Shown: positions 16,632-26,396 of the stretch, in pieces
Layout: each line of letters starts with the position of its first letter
Position numbering within the stretch: position 1 is the first letter of the stretch
Source of the DNA: Cohnella abietis
GTDB taxonomy: Bacteria > Bacillota > Bacilli > Paenibacillales > Paenibacillaceae
Assembly (NCBI RefSeq): GCF_004295585.1
Contig: NZ_AP019400.1
Location: 4,252,001-4,316,000, forward strand
DNA: 64,000 bases
Direction: 5' to 3'
The notes under the pieces: model-generated
Databases searched by the model: none
What the model was told of the DNA's origin: nothing
The model's input: only the letters and a program-made list of their open reading frames with translations
Made by a program: the position numbers and the translations under genes

Positions 16632-17093
16632 TTATTCTCCGAACTGTTCTAATTGGATGATTTCACTACGGCTTAGAACCTCTACCAGGTTCAACAAAAT
16701 GAGTAAGCGGCTTTCACCAATTTTGGCAACTCCGCTAATGTACTTCGCCTTGATTCCACCTAACACCTCCGGTGGATTCTCAATGGCGTCGCTCATCACA
16801 TCCATAACATCATTGGCAGAATCAACGATAAAGCCAACCTCTAGATCATTAGCAGCGACAATAATAATACGTGAGTTTTCGGTTTGCTCAGCTTCTACAA
16901 GTCCAAAACGTCCACGTAAGTCTATAACTGGAATAACAATACCGCGTAGGTTAATAACTCCCTTAACGAATACAGGCGTTTTCGGCACTCGTGTAATGGG
17001 AACCATCCGCTCTATCGTGCGAACCTTATCCACCTCGATACCGTACTCCTCTTGCGCTAGCGTAAATACGATGACCTTTATTTCCTCTGCCAT
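16632..17093 (-). CDS. cheW: Chemotaxis coupling protein CheW
   Basis: Adaptor that links chemoreceptors to CheA. 153 residues of a single CheW domain: VIVFTLAQEEYGIEVDKVRT, RVPKTPVFVKGVINLRGIVI then PVIDLRGRFGL, and the receptor-binding face with GFIVDSANDVMDV. ATG start with GGGAGG upstream. It follows cheA after 30 nt, the usual partner order. Confidence 0.97.
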   Translation of the reverse strand: MAEEIKVIVFTLAQEEYGIEVDKVRTIERMVPITRVPKTPVFVKGVINLRGIVIPVIDLRGRFGLVEAEQTENSRIIIVAANDLEVGFIVDSANDVMDVMSDAIENPPEVLGGIKAKYISGVAKIGESRLLILLNLVEVLSRSEIIQLEQFGE

Positions 17094-17123
17094 GGATAAA
17101 TCCTCCCTTACAATCCGGTATTT

Positions 17124-19202
17124 TTATTTAATTAGTGCATTAGGATCTACAATCAAAGCAACCTGACCATCTCCGAGAATAGTCGCTCCTGAGACGACGC
17201 TTACGGTGCCTGCCATATACTTTCCAAGCGGCTTCAAGACGATTTCACTTTGCCCTATGAACTCATCTACTAGAATAGCAGCGAGCTTGTCCCCTTTGCG
17301 GATGACTAGCATTTCCGTCTCGTTCTCTTCCTCGTCGCTATAATCAGGAGAATCTACCAGAACAGCCAATGATACAACTGGAATGATAGAGTTGCGATAA
17401 TCAATCATTCGGTTTCCATGTAACGTTCGAATATCTGATCTCTTAACAGATCCTGTTTCTACGATAGAGGAAAGCGGGAAAGCATATTTCTCTGAGCCTA
17501 GCTTGATGAGCATTGCTGCAATAATGGATAAGGTAAGCGGGAGTTGAATAGAAAATCTTGTACCGGTACCCCAATTCGAGTGCACGGTAACATGACCGCC
17601 CAGTGAAGAAATTTTGGATTTAACTACGTCAAGCCCAACGCCCCTGCCTGACACATCCGATACTTTATCTGCTGTACTAAAGCCAGCTGCGAATATAAGC
17701 ATGTTTGTTTCTTCATCGGTTAGATTTTTAGCTTCTTCTGCTGACAAGACACCGCGCTTAATCGCAGTTTCCAACACCTTAGGACGGTTAATACCTTTGC
17801 CATCCTCTTCGATTTCAATGAAAACGTGATTTCCGCTATGGTAAGCTCGCAGATGAACTGTACCGACTTCTGACTTCCCTGCTTTGACCCGATCGGCAAT
17901 TGACTCTATACCATGATCGACAGCATTACGGATGAGGTGAACGAGTGGATCCCCAATCTCGTCAATAACTGTACGATCTAATTCTGTCTCTGCTCCGACA
18001 ATAACCAGATCAACCTTCTTATCTAGTGATTTGGCCAAATCGCGAACCATCCGAGGGAAACGGTTAAAGACACTCTCTACGGGTACCATGCGCAGCTTCA
18101 GAACGATATTCTGCAAATCCGCGCTAACTCGTGCCATATGCTCTACCGTCTCCGTCAAATCATTGCGGCGAACCTCTGAAGCAAGCTGTTCAAGGCGAAC
18201 GCGATCTATGAGCAGCTCACTAAACAAATTCATAAGCGAATCCAGTCGTTCGATATCTACTCGAATGGTTCGTGGTGCCGCATTGCCTGAGGAAGCTGCT
18301 GCTGCTGGGGTCCGAGGAGCCGCACTTGTAGCAGCGCTTGGCGCTGTAGGCGAAATAGCAACAGCAGGCTCTGCCGCTGCTGCAACTTCACTAGCTGCCT
18401 CTTCTGATGGTGTAGAGCTGTCTTGTGAATGACCCAATTCAGCAAGAGAATCCCTGTCAACTAAAGTCAACACAACGGATTCAATCTCAGAAACTCTTGA
18501 AATTTGATCGCGTAGCAAGCTTTCTTCTGCCTGAGAAATATAGTAAACCGAGAAGCCACGATCGAACTGCTCCTGCTCAATCTCTTGCACGGATGGGAAT
18601 GATTTGATTACTTCTCCGTTTCGCTCTAACACATCGAAAACCATGTATGCTCGTGCTGCTTTAAGCAAGCAATCTTCTCTTACCTTTACTTCAATATAAT
18701 AAGCCTTATGTCCACTATCCAACGACTGATCCAGAATCGAGAGCTGATACTGATCCAGTACGAGAGATGCCGAGATAGCTTGTGGAGCTTTCGCTCCTTT
18801 GGTAGCACCTTTACCCTCTACGTCGCCTTTGACAATTGCCTTTAAGCGCTCTACTAGATCGACGACATCACCTTTACCCGCACCGCCGTTAATAATATCC
18901 TGAACCATAGCCTCTAGAGCATCTAAGCATTTGAATAGAGTGTCGAAAATATTACCATTCATGCTGAGCTTGCTATTACGCACGAGGTCCAGTACATTTT
19001 CCATCTCATGGGTCAGCGCTGCGAGATCCTCAAACCCCATCGTCGCGGACATTCCCTTCAGCGTATGCGCGGAACGGAAAATAATCTGAACGATGCTAAT
19101 ATCCTCCGGTTGCTGCTCCAGCCGAAGCATATTTTCGTTAAGTGATTGCAAGTGATCATTTGACTCATCAATGAACATAGACATGTATTGATTCATTTCC
19201 AC
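17124..19202 (-). CDS. cheA: Chemotaxis histidine kinase CheA
   Basis: Receptor-controlled kinase that phosphorylates CheY and CheB. 692 residues: P1/HPt with the phospho-accepting His46 in IIFRSAHTLKG; a CheY-binding P2 region (about 160-270); an Ala/Pro-rich linker (about 275-320, AATSAAPRTPAAAASSGNAA); P3 dimerisation (RIDSLMNLFSELLI-like); P4 ATPase with HLIRNAVDHGIE (N box), GRGVGLDVVKSKI and GTGTRFSIQLPLTLSI; and a CheW-like P5 at the end. The GTG at 19202 is preferred because GGAGG lies 10 nt upstream; the ATG two codons later is further from it. The gene lies between cheB and cheW. Confidence 0.97.
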   Translation of the reverse strand: MEMNQYMSMFIDESNDHLQSLNENMLRLEQQPEDISIVQIIFRSAHTLKGMSATMGFEDLAALTHEMENVLDLVRNSKLSMNGNIFDTLFKCLDALEAMVQDIINGGAGKGDVVDLVERLKAIVKGDVEGKGATKGAKAPQAISASLVLDQYQLSILDQSLDSGHKAYYIEVKVREDCLLKAARAYMVFDVLERNGEVIKSFPSVQEIEQEQFDRGFSVYYISQAEESLLRDQISRVSEIESVVLTLVDRDSLAELGHSQDSSTPSEEAASEVAAAAEPAVAISPTAPSAATSAAPRTPAAAASSGNAAPRTIRVDIERLDSLMNLFSELLIDRVRLEQLASEVRRNDLTETVEHMARVSADLQNIVLKLRMVPVESVFNRFPRMVRDLAKSLDKKVDLVIVGAETELDRTVIDEIGDPLVHLIRNAVDHGIESIADRVKAGKSEVGTVHLRAYHSGNHVFIEIEEDGKGINRPKVLETAIKRGVLSAEEAKNLTDEETNMLIFAAGFSTADKVSDVSGRGVGLDVVKSKISSLGGHVTVHSNWGTGTRFSIQLPLTLSIIAAMLIKLGSEKYAFPLSSIVETGSVKRSDIRTLHGNRMIDYRNSIIPVVSLAVLVDSPDYSDEEENETEMLVIRKGDKLAAILVDEFIGQSEIVLKPLGKYMAGTVSVVSGATILGDGQVALIVDPNALIK

Positions 19203-19244
19203 AGGCCGGACACCTCCTTGTTGGCTGAGCTTTCAATGACAATC

Positions 19245-20702
19245 TTAGCTTTTACGCGCTTTCACTTCTTGAACAATAGCAGAAGCAATACTTTGGAGCG
19301 GAAGTAAATGCGATACAGCACCTAGCTCTACAGCGGAACGTGGCATTCCATAGACGACACAGGTTTGCTCGGCTTCCGCAATCGTAGTTACGGCACCATC
19401 CTGCTGCAGTGCCTTCATGCCTTTAGCCCCATCGCTTCCCATTCCGGTCATAATGACGACATGCCGTTTTAATTGCTGATGCCCGATCAATGACTCGAAC
19501 AACACATCTACAGATGGCATATGCCCGCTTCTAGGGCCTTCTTCCGACAATCTAATGCGGTATTTGTTAGCTGCATCTTTGGCCAATGACATATGTTTTC
19601 CACCAGGAGCAATGTATGCTGTAGCGGTTTCAACAGGCTCGCCGTCAACAGCCTCCCGAACATGGATGTTACAAAAGTTATCCAATCGTTGTGCCAGTGA
19701 GTGCGTAAACTTAGGAGGCATGTGCTGAACGATAAGAATAGGTGCAGGGAAATCTGCAGGAATTCCAGTCAGTACTTCATGCAAAGCCCTAGGGCCTCCC
19801 GTTGACGTTCCAATAGCTACAATGTTTGTAAATGTGGTCGATGTCTTACTAGGTAAAGATTCAATTGGCTTTGCTTGGACCAACTTGCTGGTGCTTGCAG
19901 TTGCTTTAGATTGCCGCTTAGCGACTACTTCCCTTATCTCAGTTACCGCGGATGGCTTTAGCTCCTGCCGCTGTTTGCTTCGCACTGGTGCTAAAGGATC
20001 AGCTGGCTTAGCGTTCGAAGCTTTATCTGCGTTAATCGAAGGAACCTCATCTAGTGGAATTTTTTTCTGAGTCATACTCTTCAGCTCAGGACGGATTACC
20101 GGAGCCTTAGGTATTCGCGACTCTGTCAAAGGTTTCCTAGCTTCCACGCTGATCTTAGGTGGCTTGTTATCAGGAGGACGCTCCGCTAGCTTAGCCTCTT
20201 CAGCAACAGTTAAGTCAGCTTTAGTAAGTGGTGGTGCTGTCTGAGGTGGTATTTCTACCTTTTCCTCGACAGCCGGAAGCATTCGGAATGCTCCCTTACT
20301 CATTGATTCTCTTGCGATATGTAATTTCTCCAGCAATTGACCGCCTACCTGATGGATATCCAGCTTAACTGCGCCGTCAGGTTTGCGGATAAAGTCGATA
20401 GCCCCGTATTGCAGAGCTTTGATCGTATCCCTAGTCCCATTATCTGTAACGGCAGACAGCATAATAACTGGAGTTGGCTGCAAAGACATAATTTTCTGTA
20501 AAGCTTCAATTCCATTTAACTGCGGCATTTCCAAGTCCATTGTTATAATATCAGGCTTGAGCTTTAGCGCTAGTTCGACAGCCTCCTGGCCATTAGCGGC
20601 AGTTGCCAGAACTTTGAAGGCAGCGTCAGCATCAATAACATCACTGAACACCTTTCGCATAAATGGGGAATCATCTACAATTAACACTTTAAATCCCGAC
20701 AT
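19245..20702 (-). CDS. cheB: Chemotaxis response regulator / protein-glutamate methylesterase CheB
   Basis: Removes methyl groups from chemoreceptors, and can deamidate them, when phosphorylated by CheA. 485 residues, against about 350-360 usual. Receiver domain at about 1-125 with the phospho-Asp at 56 (DIITMDLEMPQLNG). Methylesterase domain from about 295, with IGTSTGGPRAL (catalytic Ser), VQHMPPKFT (His) and MTGMGSDGAKGM (Asp). The extra length is a linker (about 130-290) rich in Lys, Pro, Ala and Glu, probably disordered. ATG start with GGGGAGGG upstream. No cheR is seen in the window. Confidence 0.96.
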   Translation of the reverse strand: MSGFKVLIVDDSPFMRKVFSDVIDADAAFKVLATAANGQEAVELALKLKPDIITMDLEMPQLNGIEALQKIMSLQPTPVIMLSAVTDNGTRDTIKALQYGAIDFIRKPDGAVKLDIHQVGGQLLEKLHIARESMSKGAFRMLPAVEEKVEIPPQTAPPLTKADLTVAEEAKLAERPPDNKPPKISVEARKPLTESRIPKAPVIRPELKSMTQKKIPLDEVPSINADKASNAKPADPLAPVRSKQRQELKPSAVTEIREVVAKRQSKATASTSKLVQAKPIESLPSKTSTTFTNIVAIGTSTGGPRALHEVLTGIPADFPAPILIVQHMPPKFTHSLAQRLDNFCNIHVREAVDGEPVETATAYIAPGGKHMSLAKDAANKYRIRLSEEGPRSGHMPSVDVLFESLIGHQQLKRHVVIMTGMGSDGAKGMKALQQDGAVTTIAEAEQTCVVYGMPRSAVELGAVSHLLPLQSIASAIVQEVKARKS

Positions 20703-20775
20703 TTGGCGACCCTCCCCGTTTATCTAGTTGTAGTCGTGGCTTCCTTGTTGCTGCATATCATGCTCATCTATAAGC

Positions 20776-21639
20776 TTAGGTCCAGAGTCTCTTCATTCGT
20801 TGTAAGAAGCCTGATAATCCACGGGCTGGATTGGATTCCCTTTCAAGAAGAAAACGTGACGCAATTCGATCAATGCCTCTTGTTGCTAAGCTATCGGGAA
20901 AAGCGATTGATAGCGGTGTTTGCTTCTTAACTGCTTTCATCACATTGGCATCATCTGGGATAAAGCCAAGGACCGATATATCTAACCCCAAATATTTGTC
21001 TGTTACGTGTTGAATATTATCTGCTGTCTGCTTACCTTCTTGATCATTAGTAACCCGATTCACGACTAGCTTAAATGAGATTTGATGTCCCATTGACTTC
21101 AGCATCTTAATAAGTGCATACGCATCCGTTATTGATGTCGGCTCAGGCGTCGTTACGACAATCGTTTCTTCCGCTGCCGTTATGAATCGTACCGTTTCCT
21201 TCGATAAGCCAGCACCGGTATCAAAAATAATAAAATCTACATGACCATGAAGTTTACCGATTTGTGTCGAGAAATACTCTAGCTCTTGATCACTTAATCG
21301 AACCAAATCTTGAAAACCTGACCCACCTGCTATAAATTGCAAGCCTCCTGGGCCGATTTGAATAATTTCCCAAATGTTTTTCTCGCCTTTAAGCAAGTGA
21401 ATGAGATTGTATTTGGCGGGTGTCCCCAATAAAACATCGATATTCGCGAAGCTAATATCTGCATCGAAAACAAGTACACTGTATCCCCGATTTTGCAAAG
21501 CCATAGCGAAATTGAGGCTGAAATTGGATTTACCTACACCGCCCTTTCCACTAGTGACCGTAATAACCCGAGTAGAACGAGCAGTGTGAGTATCCTTGGA
21601 ATGAACCAAATGCCTTAGGGCCTGCGCTTGGTCATTCAT
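20776..21639 (-). CDS. flhG: Flagellar-number ATPase FlhG (YlxH, MinD-like)
   Basis: MinD/ParA-type ATPase that works with FlhF to set flagellar number and place and to bring switch proteins to the nascent basal body. 287 residues with the deviant Walker A SGKGGVGKSNFSLNFA (about 30-45), FDADISFANIDVLLGTP (about 58-74) and DFIIFDTGAGLS (about 135-146). The N-terminal DQAQALRHLV motif (about 3-12) matches the region through which FlhG stimulates FlhF GTPase. The start overlaps the end of flhF by 8 nt, so the partners are translationally coupled. Confidence 0.96.
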   Translation of the reverse strand: MNDQAQALRHLVHSKDTHTARSTRVITVTSGKGGVGKSNFSLNFAMALQNRGYSVLVFDADISFANIDVLLGTPAKYNLIHLLKGEKNIWEIIQIGPGGLQFIAGGSGFQDLVRLSDQELEYFSTQIGKLHGHVDFIIFDTGAGLSKETVRFITAAEETIVVTTPEPTSITDAYALIKMLKSMGHQISFKLVVNRVTNDQEGKQTADNIQHVTDKYLGLDISVLGFIPDDANVMKAVKKQTPLSIAFPDSLATRGIDRIASRFLLERESNPARGLSGFLQRMKRLWT

Positions 21640-23056
21640 CAGTCGGTGCCCCCAGAATGCGTCCTACCAAATCCTCAGGATCAAACGGCTTTATATCGTC
21701 AGGTACTGCCTGACCACACGTTGTATAGGAAATTCTGAAATCGAACTCTTTCACTAAGTTTATAATAGCCCCGAAAGAATCCGTTTCATCGAATTTGGTC
21801 AGCAGTAGCTGGTTAACTCCATATTTCGCAAATTGGGAAGCAACCTGCTTCATGTCGTTATATTTATGTGTCATGCTTAGAACGAGCACCGTTTCCGTTT
21901 GCTCTCCCGGAGACAGCAGGCTATTCACTTCTGAGACAAATAGCTCATTCCGATAGTTTCGCCCTGCTGTATCCATGAATAGAAGATCAAGATCACTTAG
22001 CTTCTTGTAAGCACGCATTAGCTCACTTGGAGAAAATACAACCTCTAGAGGAACGTTAAGAATATCTGCATACGTTCTGAGCTGATCTACAGCCGCAATA
22101 CGATAGGTATCTGCCGTAATGAAGCCTACTTTTCTCTGATGACTAAAGGATTGTTCAGCTGCCAGCTTAGCAATTGTCGTTGTTTTCCCTACTCCAGTGG
22201 GACCAACGAAGTGAACAATTCTAGTTGAATTGGCAATGCCAGAGCCTTTAGCATTTTCAAGCCAGGAGAGCAGTAAAATGCGTGCACATTCGTAGGCAGC
22301 ATCCCAATCCGCCACACCCTTCTCCTCTAATTGCTTGTTAACAGCTTCAGCGAATTGTTCAACATAAGCAGGGTCTACTCCTTGCTCAGCTATTCGCCGA
22401 CTTAGCTTCATGACGGCCTCTGGCATACTTCGGAAAGCCTGCTGCTTCGACATCTTAGTCATCATGTCTTTCATCGATCGAAGCTCCTGCATCAGGGCTG
22501 AGGTTTCATCTTTGGCGTTTCTGCTCTCTCTTGCATCTAAGTGTTGTACCGCAGCAGCGAGTGTCGCCGCTTGAGTATCGATGTGCTGCTCGGAGCTTCG
22601 GTCTTGAAACTCTTCACTTTCATGCACAGCATTTGCCTTCTCTAAAGTAGACTGGAAGCTAGCCATTTGTGAGAAGGTCAACTGTTCAGTAACTCGCTTA
22701 GGTTCGGATTTGGGTGCAGCCATTGTTCTTCCGCTATCCGCAAAGGGAGCTTGAGTATATCTTTCTCTAACTGCATTAGAGGGCATAGAGGGTAATGAAA
22801 TGGAAGGTTCTTCAACTGGTGGAGCAGCTAGCTTTCTTTCAAAAGGACGCGCAGGCTGCGGTACGCGAGCTGGCGGCTTCTTAGCAGATTCATCCGTTGC
22901 AGCAATGACCTCCATACGCTTCTTGCGGAACATGCCAAGAAATCCGCCGATGCGGATTTCTTTCGTATTTAGAATTACAGCGTCTGAACCTAGCTCGCTT
23001 CGAATCATCTGAACGGCTTCAGGCAAATCATCGACAATATAACGTTTTACCTTCAT
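21632..23056 (-). CDS. flhF: Flagellar biosynthesis SRP-like GTPase FlhF
   Basis: SRP-family GTPase that determines the site of flagellar assembly. 474 residues: N-terminal basic B domain (about 1-110, starting MKVKRYIVDDLPEAVQMIRS), a variable region with coiled coil, then the NG GTPase domain with VGPTGVGKTTTIAKLA (G1, about 287-302), DTYRIAAVDQLRTYA, LLFMDTAGRN (G3) and LLTKFDETDSFG (G4). It overlaps the flhA stop by 4 nt (ATGA) and the flhG start by 8 nt. Confidence 0.96.
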   Translation of the reverse strand: MKVKRYIVDDLPEAVQMIRSELGSDAVILNTKEIRIGGFLGMFRKKRMEVIAATDESAKKPPARVPQPARPFERKLAAPPVEEPSISLPSMPSNAVRERYTQAPFADSGRTMAAPKSEPKRVTEQLTFSQMASFQSTLEKANAVHESEEFQDRSSEQHIDTQAATLAAAVQHLDARESRNAKDETSALMQELRSMKDMMTKMSKQQAFRSMPEAVMKLSRRIAEQGVDPAYVEQFAEAVNKQLEEKGVADWDAAYECARILLLSWLENAKGSGIANSTRIVHFVGPTGVGKTTTIAKLAAEQSFSHQRKVGFITADTYRIAAVDQLRTYADILNVPLEVVFSPSELMRAYKKLSDLDLLFMDTAGRNYRNELFVSEVNSLLSPGEQTETVLVLSMTHKYNDMKQVASQFAKYGVNQLLLTKFDETDSFGAIINLVKEFDFRISYTTCGQAVPDDIKPFDPEDLVGRILGAPTDE

Positions 23057-25086
23057 GCGCTCACCACCCCAACACTTTGCACTTCAATGCTTGGCTCCAA
23101 CTCACTATAAGAAATGACCGGAATATCCTGTAAGCTTCGTTCTAGTAATTGGCGCAGATACATACGAATCGTCGGAGAAGTTAGAATAATAGGCTGCTGC
23201 CCCGACTGAACCAACCGATTAACCTGTTCCGTCAAGCGTTGGTAGATCGCTTGGGAAGAAGCTGGGTCCATCGCCAGATAGCTCCCTTGATCAGATTGCT
23301 GCACTGCGTCGGCAATCTTCTTCTCAATGGCCGGACTAACCGTAATAACCTTGAGAGGCTCAGAGGAATTAGCGTACTGCTGCGTAATTTGCCTTGATAA
23401 GCTTTGTCGAACATACTCGGTTAGCACTTCCGGATCTTTTGTAAACTTTCCGTAATCAGCTAATGTTTCAAAAATAGTTACTAAATCTCTAATCGATATT
23501 TTCTCTTTAAGCAATTTCGATAGTACCTTCTGAACATCTCCGATAGAGAGAATAGAAGGGATAAGCTCTTCAACCAGAGCAGGATACGTTTCTTTAACGC
23601 TTTCGATCAATGCCTTAGTCTCTTGGCGACCAATAAGCTCATGAGCATACTTCTTGATGACCTCAGTTAAATGAGTTGCCACTACCGAAGGAGGATCAAC
23701 AACCGTATATCCGGCCATTTCTGCCCTTTCCTTCGTTGCTTCATCTATCCATAATGCAGGTAATCCGAATGCAGGCTCTTGCGTCTCTATCCCCGTAACG
23801 GAGTCATCATCGAAACCAGGACTCATGGCAAGATAGTGATGTAACAATAATTCGCCACGAGCTACTGTATTTCCTTTCATTTTTATGACATATTCGTTCG
23901 GTTTTAGTTGAATATTGTCGCGTATTCGGATAACAGGGACAATTAATCCCATTTCTAGTGCACATTGCCGTCGAATCATAATAATTCTGTCGAGTAAATC
24001 CCCGCCCTGGGAAGTATCTGCAAGAGGAATCAATCCGTATCCAAATTCGAACTCGATTGGATCAACCTGCAACAAGCTAATGACACTTTCGGGGCTGCGT
24101 ACTTCCTCGATATGCTTCTCTTCAACCAACAACTCTTCCTCTTGCTGTTTCTTATTAAGATTTTTCTGAAGTCGATAACCGGCTATAGCAAGGATGGCAG
24201 CATAAGGAATTGTACTAATCATAGGAATTGGAGTTGCAAGTCCAAGTAACGCTACTGTTCCTGCGACAATGTAAAGCAATTTAGGATAACGTAGCAGTTG
24301 CTTGCTTAGATCATCCGCCATGTTCCCCTCGGATGCTGCTCTTGTAACAATAATACCTGCTGCTGTGCTTATTAGTAGTGCGGGTATTTGGCTTACGAGT
24401 CCATCACCAATAGTAAGAATGGAGTATTTTTCCAATGAAGTCATAACATCCATTCCATGTACAGCCATACCGATAATGAAGCCTGCTATCAAGTTGATAA
24501 GAACGATAATGATAGATGCAATCGCATCCCCCTTAACGAACTTACTCGCACCATCCATAGCTCCGTAGAAATCCGCTTCCTTACCAATCTTCTCACGGCG
24601 TTCCCTTGCTTGATGCTCATTAATCAAGCCTGCGTTAAGATCCGCATCAATACTCATTTGCTTACCGGGCATGGCATCGAGAGTAAACCGCGCGCCAACC
24701 TCTGCAACACGCTCCGAGCCCTTAGTAATAACGATAAACTGAACGACGACGAGAATTAAGAATACGACGAACCCTATAGCGATTTGTCCCCCTGCCACAA
24801 ACCTACCAAAGGTTTCTACCACATGTCCGGCATCGGCTTTGGAAAGTACTAGGCGTGTCGTGGAGACGTTAAGCGCGAGTCTGAATATCGTTGTGAGCAA
24901 CAAGATCGTAGGGAATATGGAAAAATGAAGCGCATCCTGTGTGTTCATTGCGATGAGCAAAATCATGATCGCAATCGAAATGTTTAGGATAAGTAAAACA
25001 TCTAAAAGTCCTTTGGGAATTGGAACGACCATCATCAGGACAATGCCGATGACGCCTATCAGTATGCTTAAGTCCCGAATTTTCAT
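23053..25086 (-). CDS. flhA: Flagellar type III export gate protein FlhA
   Basis: Largest export-gate subunit; forms the nonameric ring that receives chaperone-substrate complexes and conducts protons. 677 residues: eight predicted membrane helices in the first 320 residues, with the FHIPEP signature region (TRLVLSKADAGHVVETFGRF) and the conserved cytoplasmic loop (KGSERVAEVGARFTLDAMPG, then KQMSIDADLNAG), followed by a long cytoplasmic domain. The ATG at 25086 has GAGGGGGGG upstream; the frame is open for 27 further codons, but these run into an imperfect palindrome and have no ribosome site. The 197-nt gap to flhB is unusually long for this operon. Confidence 0.97.
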   Translation of the reverse strand: MKIRDLSILIGVIGIVLMMVVPIPKGLLDVLLILNISIAIMILLIAMNTQDALHFSIFPTILLLTTIFRLALNVSTTRLVLSKADAGHVVETFGRFVAGGQIAIGFVVFLILVVVQFIVITKGSERVAEVGARFTLDAMPGKQMSIDADLNAGLINEHQARERREKIGKEADFYGAMDGASKFVKGDAIASIIIVLINLIAGFIIGMAVHGMDVMTSLEKYSILTIGDGLVSQIPALLISTAAGIIVTRAASEGNMADDLSKQLLRYPKLLYIVAGTVALLGLATPIPMISTIPYAAILAIAGYRLQKNLNKKQQEEELLVEEKHIEEVRSPESVISLLQVDPIEFEFGYGLIPLADTSQGGDLLDRIIMIRRQCALEMGLIVPVIRIRDNIQLKPNEYVIKMKGNTVARGELLLHHYLAMSPGFDDDSVTGIETQEPAFGLPALWIDEATKERAEMAGYTVVDPPSVVATHLTEVIKKYAHELIGRQETKALIESVKETYPALVEELIPSILSIGDVQKVLSKLLKEKISIRDLVTIFETLADYGKFTKDPEVLTEYVRQSLSRQITQQYANSSEPLKVITVSPAIEKKIADAVQQSDQGSYLAMDPASSQAIYQRLTEQVNRLVQSGQQPIILTSPTIRMYLRQLLERSLQDIPVISYSELEPSIEVQSVGVVSA

Positions 25087-25122
25087 GATACGCCCCCCCT
25101 CAAATCGTCCTCTTACGCTGCA

Positions 25123-25253
25123 GAATGCGACAGAAAAGGATTGCCACTCCACCGTTGTTAAAACCAAGTTGTTTTTGAAATTATTAGTCGGTTACAACTC
25201 GGTTTTAAAGACGGCCGTAAACTTTCCGTGACAATTCCTTTTCCTCTGCATTC
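25123..25253. repeat. 131-bp imperfect palindrome between flhB and flhA
   Basis: Two nested pairs of arms: outer 25123-25143 with 25232-25253 (GAATGCGACAGAAAAGG-like), and inner 25152-25172 with 25194-25214 (CCGTTGTTAAAACCAAGTTG-like), the inner pair with 3 mismatches in 21. The loop is 25173-25193. It has no T-tract on the minus strand. It could be a small mobile-element remnant or a large mRNA hairpin; see findings. Confidence 0.7.
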
Positions 25254-25283
25254 TTTCGTAAGCCAGCCGATCTTATTACTTCA

Positions 25284-26372
25284 CTAACGCCGGCCCTTGA
25301 GCCGATATACGTATGCCAGCACTTCCGCTACTGCTTGGAAGAGGTCTCCGGGAACGCTTTGTCCTACTTCCGTTCTTTCAAACAGCGCACGGGCGAGCGG
25401 CTTATTTTCCATCATTATGACATCGTTTTGTTTAGCAATTTCCCTAATTCTCAGGGCCAGATAGTCTTGTCCTTTAGCGATTACTGTAGGTGCATCCATC
25501 TGGGTACTATCGTACTTAAGAGCTACTGCAAAGTGAGTCGGATTTGTAATAATAACGTCCGCTTTCGGCACTTCCTGCATCATGCGCATAAGAGCCATTC
25601 TTCGTTGACGCTCCTTAATCTTCGCTTTAATTAAGGGGTCACCTTCAGAATTTTTGTATTCATCTTTAATGTCTTGCTTACTCATCCTGAGGTTTTTCTC
25701 GAATTCGTAGCGCTGGTACATAAAATCACCAATTGCAAGAATGAATAAGAGCGCGGCAACGAATATTCCCATTCGAACAGTCAAGCTCGTTACAAAGGCG
25801 AAGATGTCTTCGACAGGTAAATGAGCTAAATCCAATAACCGCTTTTTTTGAGACCATAGAACTGTAAAAACAATGAGCCCCACCGAAATTAACTTCATTG
25901 AGCTTTTGAGAAACTCAACGACAGAGCGAATACCAAAAATATTTTTTGCGCCCTTTAACGGGCTCAGCTTTTCAAGCTTTGGCTTCAACGGCTCAAAAGT
26001 GAACAACCACCCGATTTGAACGTAATAAGCCGAAAATGCAATGATTACAACCATAATAAAAATAGGCGCCAAGAGGATAAGCATCTGTATCGCATAATGA
26101 TTAAATAGACTAAGAACATTAAGCTCTGTTACATCCATGTTCAATCGGTGCAAATAAATATCACTGAAAATGACGATCACTTGTTTCTGCAAAAACGGTC
26201 CTAGCATTAACAAGCAGCAAATGCTCATAAGCAGAATAAGTGAGCTAGGAATTTCAGAGCTCTTGGCTACTTGCCCTTTTTTACGGCTTTCCTGACGCTT
26301 TTTCGGTGTCGCCTTCTCCGTTTTCTCGCCTGAAAACAATTGGAGATCCATCCTTAAGCGATTACGGGGCAT
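25284..26372 (-). CDS. flhB: Flagellar export switch protein FlhB
   Basis: Controls the change of export substrate from hook to filament, through self-cleavage and contact with FliK. 362 residues: basic N-terminus (DLQLFSGEKTEKATPKKRQE), four membrane helices (about 30-215), a linker, and the cytoplasmic domain with the autocleavage motif NPTH in ADVIITNPTHFAVALKYD (about 269-286). ATG start with GAGGAGGTGG upstream; the Met seven codons later is the alternative. It follows fliR. A separate gene at 59292-59591 repeats only the part after the cleavage site. Confidence 0.97.
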   Translation of the reverse strand: MPRNRLRMDLQLFSGEKTEKATPKKRQESRKKGQVAKSSEIPSSLILLMSICCLLMLGPFLQKQVIVIFSDIYLHRLNMDVTELNVLSLFNHYAIQMLILLAPIFIMVVIIAFSAYYVQIGWLFTFEPLKPKLEKLSPLKGAKNIFGIRSVVEFLKSSMKLISVGLIVFTVLWSQKKRLLDLAHLPVEDIFAFVTSLTVRMGIFVAALLFILAIGDFMYQRYEFEKNLRMSKQDIKDEYKNSEGDPLIKAKIKERQRRMALMRMMQEVPKADVIITNPTHFAVALKYDSTQMDAPTVIAKGQDYLALRIREIAKQNDVIMMENKPLARALFERTEVGQSVPGDLFQAVAEVLAYVYRLKGRR

Positions 26373-26396
26373 GACACCACCTCCTCATCTGTTCAC

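Noticed and set aside
25087..25167. N-terminal extension of FlhA (27 codons)
   Set aside because: It falls in the palindromic gap, has no ribosome site, and FlhA proteins start with the MKIRDLSIL-type sequence found at 25086.
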